From CAVRCA01 sp965218045 (GTDB taxonomy: Bacteria > Pseudomonadota > Alphaproteobacteria > Acetobacterales > Acetobacteraceae): DNA of 64,000 bases. The notes under the pieces are model-generated. The model searched no databases, was not told the origin of the DNA, and saw nothing but the letters and a program-made list of their open reading frames with translations. Where the stretch lies: contig CBDCJX010000011.1 of the NCBI GenBank assembly GCA_965218045.1, forward strand, positions 434,001-498,000. Reading direction: 5' to 3'. Positions 41,723 to 50,907 of this stretch are shown here, one piece after another. Both the position numbers and the translations under genes were made by a program. Each line of letters opens with the position of its first letter. The first letter of the stretch is position 1.

Positions 41723-41923
41723 ATGAAACATGATCCGGTGAAGCAGCGGAAAGGCAAGGTGGTCCCGGTTCGCCCGTTAAGCGAACAGAAGACGGACAAG
41801 GCTTTCGACATCTGGCTGCAACGCGGCTTGCACGAATTGTTCGACGATGTCGCCAGCGAAGCCGTGCCCGAGGAATTGCTGGAGATCATCCGACAGGCCC
41901 GTGATCCACAAATCAAGAAGTAG
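41723..41923 (+). CDS. nepR: NepR anti-sigma factor
   Basis: Encodes 66 residues from ATG 41723 (a GTG at 41711 would add four). The NepR core is present: FDIWLQRGLHELFDDVASEAVPEELLEIIRQA, with two amphipathic helices joined by a short loop and the conserved P-x-x-L. NepR binds EcfG-type sigma factors until phosphorylated PhyR takes it away. The N-terminus is basic and flexible, as in the family. The kinase gene begins about 43 nt after the stop, so nepR and the kinase gene are probably one transcript. Confidence 0.88.
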   Translation: MKHDPVKQRKGKVVPVRPLSEQKTDKAFDIWLQRGLHELFDDVASEAVPEELLEIIRQARDPQIKK

Positions 41924-41965
41924 GTCCCCGGTGTGTCTCGCCCGCTGCATGGCATTCCACTTCGC

Positions 41966-43429
41966 ATGAGCGAGGCTCCGGCGCTCGGCTCCGTCCGGGC
42001 TCGGGTAACGGCGCTGCTTGCGCTGGCTGCGGTGCCCCTGTTGATCGTGGCCTCGGCTCTCGCCTACGAGGACTATCGCCAGCAACTGGCCCGGCCGCTC
42101 GTCGCCGTGTCCAACAGTGTGGACAGCGTGGCGGCAAGGCTCGATGCCGGGATGTACCGCGCCGACCATTCCAATGTTCGCGTGGGTCTGGAGAGCTCGG
42201 GTGAGGCTTCGGTCTCCGGGCCGTTTGCCGGCAATTTGCGGTTCTGGGTCGTCGCGCCGAGCGGCAGTATTCGCAGCTTGGACGGGGCATCCGACGCCGA
42301 TCTGCCGCCACAAGACCGCATCGCCGGGCTTCTGCGCAACCTTTCAACGGCGGAACGCGGCCGATCGGCGGCTGACCAGCCGTTCGACTACGCGGCGCGG
42401 CGGTTGCAGGACGGCCAGGTGCTGCTCGCGGGCTACAATGCGGCGCCCGCCAAGGCGGCGGCGCGCGCGGATCTGCTGCGCCACGGGGCCGTCATCGCCT
42501 TGACGTGTCTCATCGGCATGGTGATCGCGAACGCAGGGACCAGCGGCGCGGTGGTGCGGCCGTTGCGCGCGCTGACCGGTGCGGTCGAACGCTGGCGGAC
42601 CCACGGTGTTTTCGATCCCGGGCCGCTCGAGGGCATGCCCAACGAGATTGCCAACCTGTCGCTGGCGTTCTCGCACGCGACCAATGCGTTGGCCGAGCAC
42701 GAGGATGAGTTGCGCGATGCAGCCGCCCGCCAGGACCTGCTGATGCAGGAAATCCACCACCGGGTGAAGAACAACCTGCAGGTTGTCGCCAGCTTGCTCA
42801 ATTTGCAGGCCAGCAGGATACGGGTCCCCGCCGCTCGTGCCGAATTCAGGTCCGCGGGCGATCGGGTGCGTGCGCTGGCAACCTTGCATCGTCATCTCTA
42901 TGCGACGGGTGAACTGCACACCATCAACATGCGAGGTTTCTTGCTGGAGCTCTGCGGCCAGTTGTTCCAGGCGATGGGAGAGCGCGAGGGCGAGCGCATC
43001 CGGCTGGTGGTCGAGGCGTCGGAACTGCGGATGACCAGCGATCAGGCCGTGCCGCTCTCGCTCATCGTGACGGAGGCGGTCAGCAACGCGATCAGATACG
43101 CGTTTCCCGAAGGGCGACGGGGCCGGGTCGCGGTACGTCTTTCATCCGAGGGCGAGCGAGCGCGGCTGACCATCGAGGATGACGGCGTCGGTATCCGGGC
43201 AGGGGCGGATGGCAGCGGGAGCGAGCAGGGGGCTCGGCAGGGTCTTGGAACCCAGTTGATCCGCGGCTTCGTTCGCCAGCTTGGGGCCGAATTGCAGGTG
43301 CAAGAACACCGGGGAACACGCTACGATATCATCATTCCGCTGGGCGGCGCGGTGGTCCAAGGCGGGGCGGCACAAGACGGGGCCTCGCAAGACCAAGCAG
43401 CGGCGCCGCAGCCGGCCGCCGCGGGCTGA
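41966..43429 (+). CDS. Membrane sensor histidine kinase, HisKA_2 type (PhyK-like)
   Basis: Encodes 487 residues from ATG 41966 (the frame is open from GTG 41933). A first membrane segment (about 14-33), a periplasmic sensor region of about 135 residues and a second segment (about 172-191) are followed by a HAMP-like linker, the HisKA_2 dimerisation box EIHHRVKNNLQVVASLLNLQ (phospho-acceptor H265 or H264) and a HATPase_c domain with SNAIRYAFPEG (N box) and DDGVGIRAG (G box). This histidine kinase class activates PhyR in other alphaproteobacteria. The C-terminal Gln/Ala-rich tail is low complexity. The signal sensed is unknown. Confidence 0.88.
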   Translation: MSEAPALGSVRARVTALLALAAVPLLIVASALAYEDYRQQLARPLVAVSNSVDSVAARLDAGMYRADHSNVRVGLESSGEASVSGPFAGNLRFWVVAPSGSIRSLDGASDADLPPQDRIAGLLRNLSTAERGRSAADQPFDYAARRLQDGQVLLAGYNAAPAKAAARADLLRHGAVIALTCLIGMVIANAGTSGAVVRPLRALTGAVERWRTHGVFDPGPLEGMPNEIANLSLAFSHATNALAEHEDELRDAAARQDLLMQEIHHRVKNNLQVVASLLNLQASRIRVPAARAEFRSAGDRVRALATLHRHLYATGELHTINMRGFLLELCGQLFQAMGEREGERIRLVVEASELRMTSDQAVPLSLIVTEAVSNAIRYAFPEGRRGRVAVRLSSEGERARLTIEDDGVGIRAGADGSGSEQGARQGLGTQLIRGFVRQLGAELQVQEHRGTRYDIIIPLGGAVVQGGAAQDGASQDQAAAPQPAAAG

Positions 43430-43485
43430 CGTTCGCGCACGTCCGCAGGCTCGCCCACCAAGCGGCAAATCGACACAGGACGATC

Positions 43486-44631
43486 ATGGACCAAGGTCTC
43501 GCCCACTCGCTCACAGCCTGGCGCCGTCATCTGCACGCGTTTCCCGAGCTCTCCACCCGCGAGGAACAGACCGCCTCGTTCGTGGCGGCACGGCTGGGCG
43601 AGATGGGGGTGAGCTGCCAGACCGGCATCGGCGGGCACGGCGTGGTGGCGAGCATCAGCCGCGGTCAGTCGAACCGCAGCGTCGGGCTGCGCGCCGACAT
43701 GGACGCGCTGCCGATCGCCGAGACCTCGACGCTAGAGTACGCCTCGACCAAGCCGGGTGTGATGCACGCGTGCGGCCATGACGGACACACCACCGCGCTG
43801 CTCGGGGCGGCGGCGTTGCTCAGCCGTGACGCCGGGTGGAGCGGCACGGTGCATCTGGTGTTCCAGCCGGCCGAGGAGGGGGCGGGCGGGGCGCAGGCGA
43901 TGCTGGCGGACAGGTTGTTCGAGCGCTTCCCCATGGAGCGGATTTTCGGGTTCCACAACTGGCCTGGGCTGGAGAGCGGCGCGGTGATGGTTCACGACGG
44001 CCCGGTGATGGCGGCCGGCGGGCGGGTGCAGATCACGCTCACCGGGGTGGCCGGCCATGCCGCCATGCCGCATCTGACCCGAGACCCGATGCTGGCCGGG
44101 GCGCACCTGCTGGTGGCGCTGCAATCGGTCGTGTCCCGCAGCCTCGACCCGCTGGACAGCGGCGTGCTCTCGATCTGCACCATGGAGGCGGGGCACGCGG
44201 CAAACCAGATCCCCGAGAGCGTTGTCATGCGCGGCACGATCAGGGCGCTGCGCGGCGAGGTGATGGATCAGCTCGAGGCCGGTATCCGGCGTATCTGCCA
44301 CGGGATCGCCGCGACGTTCGAGATGCGCGCGGCGGTCGAGCTGCGCCGTGGCGTCTTGGTCACCCGCAATTCTCCAAGCGAGGCGAAAACCGCCGCCAAA
44401 GCCGCGGCCGCCGCCGGCCTGGTGGTTCGCCGCGACCTGCCGCCGACGATGGGTGGCGAGGATTTCAGCTGGTATCTGCAACAGCTTCCCGGCGCCTTCG
44501 TCTGGATCGGCAACGGTCCGGGCGGGGAAGGGCGGGAGCTGCATAGCCCGACCTACGATTTCAACGACGAGATCCTGCCGGCGGCGGCGACCTATCTCGC
44601 TGGGGTCGCCAAGCTGGCGCTCGCCGGCTGA
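43486..44631 (+). CDS. M20-family amidohydrolase/peptidase (hippurate hydrolase-like)
   Basis: Encodes 381 residues. M20D features: RRHLHAFPELSTREEQTASFVA, GLRADMDALPIAE, HACGHDGHTTALLGAA with metal-binding histidines, VFQPAEEGAGGAQAML with the catalytic glutamate pair, and PPTMGGEDFSWYL near the end. The domain lid spans about 175-290. Enzymes of this type hydrolyse N-acyl or N-benzoyl amino acids, including indole-3-acetyl amino acids. It follows the kinase gene after 56 bp; no functional link to stress control is evident. Confidence 0.9.
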   Translation: MDQGLAHSLTAWRRHLHAFPELSTREEQTASFVAARLGEMGVSCQTGIGGHGVVASISRGQSNRSVGLRADMDALPIAETSTLEYASTKPGVMHACGHDGHTTALLGAAALLSRDAGWSGTVHLVFQPAEEGAGGAQAMLADRLFERFPMERIFGFHNWPGLESGAVMVHDGPVMAAGGRVQITLTGVAGHAAMPHLTRDPMLAGAHLLVALQSVVSRSLDPLDSGVLSICTMEAGHAANQIPESVVMRGTIRALRGEVMDQLEAGIRRICHGIAATFEMRAAVELRRGVLVTRNSPSEAKTAAKAAAAAGLVVRRDLPPTMGGEDFSWYLQQLPGAFVWIGNGPGGEGRELHSPTYDFNDEILPAAATYLAGVAKLALAG

Positions 44632-44711
44632 GCTTTCCGAAAAAGTTCCATCAATGTTTCTCAAATGATCGCGATCCACGGTTTAAAGGACCGCCAGCGT
44701 AATGAGGGCCT

Positions 44712-44736
44712 GGAACGAAGCGCCGACCCGGCCGTC
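44712..44736 (+). promoter_or_regulatory. Weak candidate EcfG-type promoter upstream of cydD
   Basis: GGAAC (44712-44716) is followed after 16 nt by CGTC (44733-44736), one base away from the general stress consensus GGAAC-N16/17-cGTT, about 58 nt before the cydD start. With a short motif in GC-rich DNA this could be chance. No better-matching copy was found in the other gene-start regions scanned by eye. Confidence 0.2.
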
Positions 44737-44793
44737 CGGTTGTCGCCGGCCCGCCGGGTGTTAATTCCGCCGATCCTGGCCTAATCCACGCCC

Positions 44794-46482
44794 ATGTCCG
44801 GCAATCGAACCCAGGTCAGCAAGCCGGCCGCACGCGGCTGGCTGCGTTCCCAGTCCGCTACCGGCCGCGGCGCCGCGCGACCGATCGTGGGATGGAACCT
44901 GCTCGGCACCGGGCTGGCGATCGGGCAGGCGTATTGCGCCGCCGAGGCGCTGTATCGGGCGTTCTTTGCTCTGCCTGACGCGGGGCTGCTGGCGGGCTTC
45001 GCCGTGCTGGCCTTGGCCCGGGCCGGCGTCTCGCTGCTGTCCGAGCGCTCCGCATTCGCCGCTGGGTCGAGCGCGCGCCGACGCCTGCGCACCGAGGCCA
45101 TCACGCGCCTGTTCAATGCCGGTCCGGCGCCGCTCCGTTCCAGCCATTCGGGCGAGCTCACCGCCACCGTGGTGGACCGCATCGAAGCGCTGGACGGATT
45201 GTTCGCCCGCTGGCTGCCTGCCTCGGTAGTCGCCGTGGCCGCACCGCTGCTCGTTCTCCTCGCGGTCCTCGTGGTTGATCCGTGGGCGGCGCTGGTCCTG
45301 GGCGGAACCGGGTTGCTGGTACCGCTCGCGATGGCGTTGGCCGGGCTCGGCGCGGCCGCCGCGTCGCGCGACCAGTTCGTCGCGATGGCTCGGCTACAGA
45401 CCCGCTTTCTCGACCGTATTCGCGGCATCGCCACGATCGTGATGAACGGGCGTGCCGAGGACGAAGCGCGGGCGCTGGCCGGCGCGGCCGACGAGCTCAG
45501 GCGGCGGACCATGCGCGTGCTGCGGGTCGCCTTCCTTTCCTCCCTGGCGCTCGATCTGGCGGCGGCGCTGGCGCTTGTCGTGCTGGCGTTGCGTTACGGC
45601 GCGGCGCTGCGGACCGGTCGCCTGGCCGACCCCGGCCTCGCCCTGTTCGTGTTGCTGCTGGTACCGGAGTTCTTCGCACCGCTGCGGGCCTTTGCCGCCG
45701 CTTACCAGGATCGGCTGCGCGCGGCCGGCGCCGCCGAGGCGCTGGTCGAGCTGCCGCCGCTGCTCGAGCCGACCCCGGCCCGCCCGGTGCGTACCGTTGC
45801 CGCGCGCGGCGTCAGCGTCGCCTTCGAGGACGTCCGGCTCACCTGGGACCCGGCGCGCGGGCCGGCGCTCGACGGGGTCTCGTTCCGCGTGGCCGCGGGC
45901 GAGACGCTGGTGCTTGCCGGCCCGTCGGGTGCGGGCAAGTCGACGGTGATCGAGATCCTGCTCGGCTTCGTCAGGCCAGACGCCGGGCGGGTCAGCATCA
46001 ATGGCGCGGATATCGCCGACCTGGTGCCGCAAGCGCTTTCGGGCATGACCGCCTGGATCGGCCAGCGACCGGTGCTGTTCGCCGGCAGCATCCGCGACAA
46101 CATCGCCTTCGCTCGCCCGGAAGCCTCGGCAAGCGAGGTGGCCGAGGCGGCGCGGGCGGCGAAGGTGGACAGCTTTGCCCAGATACTGCCGGCCGGGCTG
46201 GACGCTGTGATCGGCGAAGGCGGCTACGGGCTGTCCGGCGGTCAGGCGCAGCGTATCGCGATCGCGCGCGCCTTTCTCAAGGACGCGCCGTTGCTGCTGC
46301 TCGACGAGCCGACCGCTCATCTCGACGCCGCGACGGAGGCCGACGTGCTCGACAGCCTGCGCCGCCTGGCGATCGGCCGAACCGTCATCCTGGCCAGCCA
46401 CGCCGCGGCCGCCCACGCTTTCGGCGGTCGACGTCTCGACATCGTCGACGGTCGCATCCCCGCCGCGCGAGGTGCGGCATGA
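44794..46482 (+). CDS. cydD: Thiol reductant ABC exporter subunit CydD
   Basis: Encodes 562 residues: a six-segment membrane domain (about 30-320) followed by an ABC ATPase with Walker A GPSGAGKST, the LSGGQAQRIAIARAF signature and LLLLDEPTAHLDAATE. The order cydD-cydC with a 4-nt overlap, and the fit of both to the CydDC half-transporters (glutathione/cysteine export, needed for cytochrome bd and periplasmic redox), support this assignment over other ABC exporters. No cydAB genes are in the window. Confidence 0.85.
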   Translation: MSGNRTQVSKPAARGWLRSQSATGRGAARPIVGWNLLGTGLAIGQAYCAAEALYRAFFALPDAGLLAGFAVLALARAGVSLLSERSAFAAGSSARRRLRTEAITRLFNAGPAPLRSSHSGELTATVVDRIEALDGLFARWLPASVVAVAAPLLVLLAVLVVDPWAALVLGGTGLLVPLAMALAGLGAAAASRDQFVAMARLQTRFLDRIRGIATIVMNGRAEDEARALAGAADELRRRTMRVLRVAFLSSLALDLAAALALVVLALRYGAALRTGRLADPGLALFVLLLVPEFFAPLRAFAAAYQDRLRAAGAAEALVELPPLLEPTPARPVRTVAARGVSVAFEDVRLTWDPARGPALDGVSFRVAAGETLVLAGPSGAGKSTVIEILLGFVRPDAGRVSINGADIADLVPQALSGMTAWIGQRPVLFAGSIRDNIAFARPEASASEVAEAARAAKVDSFAQILPAGLDAVIGEGGYGLSGGQAQRIAIARAFLKDAPLLLLDEPTAHLDAATEADVLDSLRRLAIGRTVILASHAAAAHAFGGRRLDIVDGRIPAARGAA

Positions 46483-48101
46483 GGCCGCTGCTCCGGGTCA
46501 TCGCCCTGTGGCGCGGTGAAGCAGGCTGGCTCGCGGCGGGGTTCCTGATCGCCCTGGCCGCACTCGGCGCCGGCGTTGCGCTGATTACCCTGGCCGGCGC
46601 GACCTTGGCGCTCGCGGGCAGCGCGTTGATCGCGCCGGCGCTACTCCGGGGCCTCGGGGTGGCTCGCGTGCTGCTCCGTTACGGCGAGCGCCTCGCCACC
46701 CACGAGGCAACGTTCCGCGCGCTCGCCTCGCTGCGGATCTGGTTCTTCCGGCGCCTGGCGCGCAACTCGGCGGGTGGCTTGGGCTTCCGCCGCGCCGGCG
46801 ACGTGCTGAACCGGCTGGTCTCCGATGTCGAGGCGCTGGACGGACTCTACATCGGTGTCCTGGTGCCGCTCGGCAGCGCCCTGCTGCTGCTGGTCGCCCT
46901 CGGCGTGGTGATCGGTCGGCGCGGTCCGGTGCTGGCCGCCGTGGTCGTGGCCCTGTTCGCACTCAGCGCCTTCGTGCTGCCTTGGCTTGCGATGCGGATC
47001 AGCCTCGGCGCCGGTGCGCGATTGCGAGCGGCGATGTCGGGGCTGCGCGTGGCGGCGCTCGACGCGCTAACCGGGCTGCGCGAGGTGCGCGCCTTCGGTG
47101 CCGAGGGCCGCATGCTCGCCCACGTCCAGGCGCGCGAGAGCGTGCTGCTATCGGCGCAACACGAGACCGCCGGCCGCATGGCATTGGCCGGCGCGGCGTC
47201 GTTCCTGTGTGGCCAAGCCGCCATCCTGGCAGTACTGGTCGCGGCGAACGTCGATCCGATCGGCGCCGTGGTGGCCGCGTTCCTGGTATTGGCGGCGTTC
47301 GAGGCGGTCGGCGGCCTGCCGCGCTCGGGCGCGGTGGCAGGCAACGCTGCGATCGCGGCGCGGCGGGTACTGGAGGCCGCCGAGGCGCCCTCTCCCGTCA
47401 CCGATCCCGCGCAACCCGCACCACTTCCCGCCGGCGCGTCGCTGCGGTTCGAGGCGGTGTTTTTCCGTTGGCGGCCGGAACGCGAGGCGGTGTTCGATGG
47501 CCTCACCCTGGATGTGCCGCAAGGCAGCCGGGTGGCGATCCTCGGCCCGTCTGGCGCCGGCAAATCGACCCTGGCGGCGCTGGCGCTGAAGCAGGCGGCG
47601 CCGCAGCAGGGTCGCGTGCTGCTGGGTGGCGTCGATGTCGCGAGCTTGGCGGCGGACGACGTGCACGCTCGCATTGGCTGGATGAGCCAGGCGACACATC
47701 TGTTCGACGATACGATCCGCGCCAACCTGCGTCTCGCGCGACCGGACGCCGACGATGCCGCGCTGTGGGCCGCGCTCGACGCGGCGCGCATCGGCGAGCT
47801 GGTGCGCACACTGCCAGACAAGCTCGACTCGTGGGTGGGCGAGGCGGGGGCGCGCTTCTCGGGCGGCCAGGGTCGTCGACTGGCGCTGGCGCGGGCGCTG
47901 CTTTCGCCCGCCGCCGTGCTGATCCTCGACGAGCCGTGCGCGGGACTGGACGAGGCGACCGAGCGCGCGTTCCTCGCGACCCTCAACGAAGTGGCCGCCG
48001 GGCGCACGATCATCCTGATCATGCACCGCATCACCGGCGTCGAGCGGCTCGACCGCATCTGGCGGCTGTCCGGCGGACGCGCGCTCGCCGCCGCCGCCTG
48101 A
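46479..48101 (+). CDS. cydC: Thiol reductant ABC exporter subunit CydC
   Basis: Encodes 540 residues from ATG 46479, overlapping the cydD stop by 4 nt. The membrane domain has RGLGVARVLLRYGERLATHEATFRALASLRIWFFRRLA, the hallmark CydC N-terminal segment, followed by an ATPase with Walker A GPSGAGKST, signature FSGGQGRRLALARALL and ILDEPCAGLDEATE. It forms a heterodimer with CydD in the inner membrane. Confidence 0.88.
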   Translation: MRPLLRVIALWRGEAGWLAAGFLIALAALGAGVALITLAGATLALAGSALIAPALLRGLGVARVLLRYGERLATHEATFRALASLRIWFFRRLARNSAGGLGFRRAGDVLNRLVSDVEALDGLYIGVLVPLGSALLLLVALGVVIGRRGPVLAAVVVALFALSAFVLPWLAMRISLGAGARLRAAMSGLRVAALDALTGLREVRAFGAEGRMLAHVQARESVLLSAQHETAGRMALAGAASFLCGQAAILAVLVAANVDPIGAVVAAFLVLAAFEAVGGLPRSGAVAGNAAIAARRVLEAAEAPSPVTDPAQPAPLPAGASLRFEAVFFRWRPEREAVFDGLTLDVPQGSRVAILGPSGAGKSTLAALALKQAAPQQGRVLLGGVDVASLAADDVHARIGWMSQATHLFDDTIRANLRLARPDADDAALWAALDAARIGELVRTLPDKLDSWVGEAGARFSGGQGRRLALARALLSPAAVLILDEPCAGLDEATERAFLATLNEVAAGRTIILIMHRITGVERLDRIWRLSGGRALAAAA

Positions 48102-48174
48102 GCGCGGTTGACGGCGCAACTCACCGGCGGCAGGTAGGGTGCCGCTTCTCACCTGCTCGCAAGGAATCGCGGTC

Positions 48175-48561
48175 ATGCGCCGGCTTGCCGTCCTGCTCCT
48201 GCTCTGCGTCGCCGCTTGCACGGCGGACAAGGCGCCGCCTGTGTCGCAGAAACTTGTCGTGTTCTTCCAGGAGTGGTCCGCCGCGCTCGATGACAATGCG
48301 CTGACCACCATCGCCACCGCGGCGCAGTGGGCGAAGGACAATCCCACGCGCGACGTGACGGTGGCGGGATATGCCGATCCGGTCGGCAGCCAGCAGGCGA
48401 ACATCGATCTCTCGCGCACTCGCGCGCAGGTCGTCGTCGATCAGCTCAGCAACGACGGTGTCGCGCGCGATCGCGTCAAGCTCGCGGCGCGGGGCAAGAC
48501 CGATTTCACCCTGTCGGGACAGGAGAGCCGACGGGTCGAGATCGCGATCCAGGGCATGTGA
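48175..48561 (+). CDS. OmpA-family lipoprotein
   Basis: Encodes 128 residues from ATG 48175. A short lipoprotein signal peptide (RRLAVLLLLCVAAC, lipobox cysteine C15) leads into an OmpA-like peptidoglycan-binding domain covering the rest: LVVFFQEWSAALDDNALTTIATAAQWAKD, VAGYADPVGSQQANIDLSRTRAQVV. It is probably an outer-membrane anchored peptidoglycan linker or part of an envelope complex. Its stop overlaps the recQ start by 4 nt, an unusual partner. Confidence 0.85.
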   Translation: MRRLAVLLLLCVAACTADKAPPVSQKLVVFFQEWSAALDDNALTTIATAAQWAKDNPTRDVTVAGYADPVGSQQANIDLSRTRAQVVVDQLSNDGVARDRVKLAARGKTDFTLSGQESRRVEIAIQGM

Positions 48562-50405
48562 GCGCCACGCCGAGCGACGTGTCCTCGGCCGCGCCTGGAG
48601 GCGATCCGACCGACGTACTGCGCCGCGTGTTCGGCTTCCCCGGCTTTCGCGGGCTGCAGGAGCAGGTGGTGAGCCACGTCGTCGATGGCGGCGATGCGTT
48701 GGTGCTGATGCCGACCGGCGGCGGCAAAAGCCTCTGCTACCAGGTTCCCGCACTGTGTCGTTCGGGCACGGCGGTGGTGATCTCGCCGCTGATCGCGCTG
48801 ATGGACGATCAGGTCGCGGCGCTGCGTCAGCTTGGCGTCGCGGCGGCGGCGCTGCACTCGGATCTCGAACCCGGTGACGCGTGGAGCGTCGCGCGCGAGC
48901 TCGACGAGGGACGGCTCGATCTGCTCTACGTCTCCCCCGAACGGCTGCTGTCCGAGGGCACGCTCGAGCGCCTGTCGCGCTTGCAGCTGGCGTTGTTCGC
49001 AATCGACGAGGCGCATTGCGTCTCGCAATGGGGCCACGAGTTCCGCCCGGAGTATCGCGCGCTCGCCTGCCTGCCCGACCGCTTCGCCGGCGTGCCGCGC
49101 GTGGCGCTGACCGCGACCGCCGATCCGCGCACCCGCACCGACATCCTTCAGGCGCTGGGCATGCAGCGAGCGGGGGTGTTCACCGCCAGCTTCCATCGGC
49201 CCAACCTCAACCTGGCGGCGCAGGCCAAGATCGGCGAGACCGCGCAACTGATCGACCTGCTCGATCAGAACGTCGGCGCCTGCGGCATTGTCTATTGCGG
49301 CAGCCGGGCCAAGACCGAGCGAGTGGCGGCGCGGCTGCGCGAACGCGGCCTGCCGGCGATCGCCTTCCATGCCGGGCTCGACCGTGGCGACAAGCGCGCC
49401 GGCCTTGACCGGTTCCGCTCCGGCGAGCCGCTGATCATCGTCGCGACCATCGCTTTCGGCATGGGCATTGATCGCCCGGACGTGCGCTTCGTCGTGCATC
49501 TCGACATGCCCGACAGCCCGGAATCGTATTACCAGCAGATCGGTCGCGCCGGCCGCGATGGTGATCCGGCGCAGACCTTGCTGCTCTACGGCGGCGAGGA
49601 CATCGCCCGCGCACGCCACTGGTTGAGCCAGTCCAGTGCGCCGCCGACGCAGCAGCGGGTGATGCGCGATCGGCTCGAGGCGATGATCGCGCTGACCGAA
49701 ACCACCGCGTGCCGCACCCAGGCGTTGTTGCGTTGCTTCGGCGAGGCCTTGGACGGGCGGTGCGGCCACTGCGACAACTGCCAGAACCCGGTCGGCCAGT
49801 TCGACGGTTCGGTCGAGGCGCAAAAAGTGTTATCGACGGTGTATCGCACCGGCCAGATTTTTGGCGCGCTGCACATCGTCGCGGTGCTGCGCGGACAGCT
49901 GACCGAGATGGTGCAACGCCATCGGCACAACGCGCTCTCCACCTTCGGCATCGGCGCCGACCGCTCGGCGGTGTTCTGGCGCGGGGTGATCCGCCAGCTC
50001 ATCGTGCTGGGTGCGCTGCGCACCGAGACCGGGGATTACGCCAGCCTCGCGTTGGTAGCGGAGCGCGCCCGTCCGATCCTGCGCGGCGAGGAGCACGTCG
50101 TGCTGCGCCAGGACACCGCAGCGCCGCCCGTAGCGCGCAAGGAGCGGCGTGCGCCTGCGCCCCCGGCGGAGCTGCCGCCAGCTGGGCTCGGCCTGTTCGA
50201 AACCTTGCGTGCCTGGCGTGCGGCCGAAGCGAAGCAGCAGGCGATTCCGCCTTACGTGATCTTTCACGACGCGGTGCTGCGCGAGGTCGCCGCGCTGCGG
50301 CCGCGTTCCCTCGAAGAGCTCGGCCAGATCAAGGGGGTCGGCGCGTCGAAGCTGCAACGCTACGGCGCTCGGCTGCTGGACATCCTGGCCCGCGCCGCAG
50401 CATGA
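48558..50405 (+). CDS. recQ: RecQ-family ATP-dependent DNA helicase
   Basis: Encodes 615 residues from GTG 48558, overlapping the lipoprotein gene by 4 nt (GTGA). RecQ order: helicase core with MPTGGGKS (Walker A, 51-58), DEAH box (150-153), RPNLNLAAQAK and GIDRPDVRFVVHLDMPDSPESYYQQIGRAGRDGD; a zinc-binding RQC region with cysteine cluster CGHCDNC near residue 400; a winged-helix part; and a C-terminal HRDC domain (about 540-615). It unwinds DNA in replication-fork repair. Confidence 0.9.
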   Translation: MSATPSDVSSAAPGGDPTDVLRRVFGFPGFRGLQEQVVSHVVDGGDALVLMPTGGGKSLCYQVPALCRSGTAVVISPLIALMDDQVAALRQLGVAAAALHSDLEPGDAWSVARELDEGRLDLLYVSPERLLSEGTLERLSRLQLALFAIDEAHCVSQWGHEFRPEYRALACLPDRFAGVPRVALTATADPRTRTDILQALGMQRAGVFTASFHRPNLNLAAQAKIGETAQLIDLLDQNVGACGIVYCGSRAKTERVAARLRERGLPAIAFHAGLDRGDKRAGLDRFRSGEPLIIVATIAFGMGIDRPDVRFVVHLDMPDSPESYYQQIGRAGRDGDPAQTLLLYGGEDIARARHWLSQSSAPPTQQRVMRDRLEAMIALTETTACRTQALLRCFGEALDGRCGHCDNCQNPVGQFDGSVEAQKVLSTVYRTGQIFGALHIVAVLRGQLTEMVQRHRHNALSTFGIGADRSAVFWRGVIRQLIVLGALRTETGDYASLALVAERARPILRGEEHVVLRQDTAAPPVARKERRAPAPPAELPPAGLGLFETLRAWRAAEAKQQAIPPYVIFHDAVLREVAALRPRSLEELGQIKGVGASKLQRYGARLLDILARAAA

Positions 50406-50436
50406 CTATCGCCGATCGACATAAGGGAGCGCATCC

Positions 50437-50835
50437 ATGATGATCGGTGGTTGTCTCTGCGGCTTCGTGCGTTACGAGGCCGGCGAACCAGCATTCCATC
50501 GGACGCTCTGCCACTGCGTCACGTGCCGCCGGGCGGCGGGCGCACTCCTGGTCGCCTGGTTCAGCGTGCCGAGAGCGGCGTTCCGCATCCGCACTGGTGA
50601 ACTGACCCGATACGCCTCATCCGCACGGGGCACCCGCAGCTTCTGTCCGCGCTGCGGCACGCAACTGACCTTCGAGGACGCCAAACTGCCAGACGAGATC
50701 GACGTGACGACGTGCAGCCTCGACGACCCCGGCGCCGCCCCACCCGAGGATCACGTCTGGGTCTCCCGGCGGGTGAGTTGGGTTCGCACTGCCGACGGAC
50801 TCCCCGAGTACGGCGAGCGGCGCACCCGAGAGTAG
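50437..50835 (+). CDS. GFA-family (glutathione-dependent formaldehyde-activating-like) zinc protein
   Basis: Encodes 132 residues. GFA/CENP-V zinc ligands are all present: C6 and C8 (GGCLCGFVRY), C25-x-C27 and C30 (LCHCVTCRR), and the FCPRCGTQL pair. Family members bind one structural and one catalytic zinc; glutathione adduct formation with formaldehyde is proven for only a few. It stands 31 bp after recQ and 72 bp before the MFS gene. Confidence 0.85.
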   Translation: MMIGGCLCGFVRYEAGEPAFHRTLCHCVTCRRAAGALLVAWFSVPRAAFRIRTGELTRYASSARGTRSFCPRCGTQLTFEDAKLPDEIDVTTCSLDDPGAAPPEDHVWVSRRVSWVRTADGLPEYGERRTRE

Positions 50836-50907
50836 GAAGGGGTCGTTGGCCGCGCTTCGATTGGTGGCCTACCCTGCGGCCGGCCCTGATGGGAAGTGCG
50901 CCTTGCC

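Noticed and set aside
44794..48101. CydDC as evidence that cytochrome bd oxidase genes are nearby
   Set aside because: No cydAB genes were found in the window, so the link is only by family knowledge.
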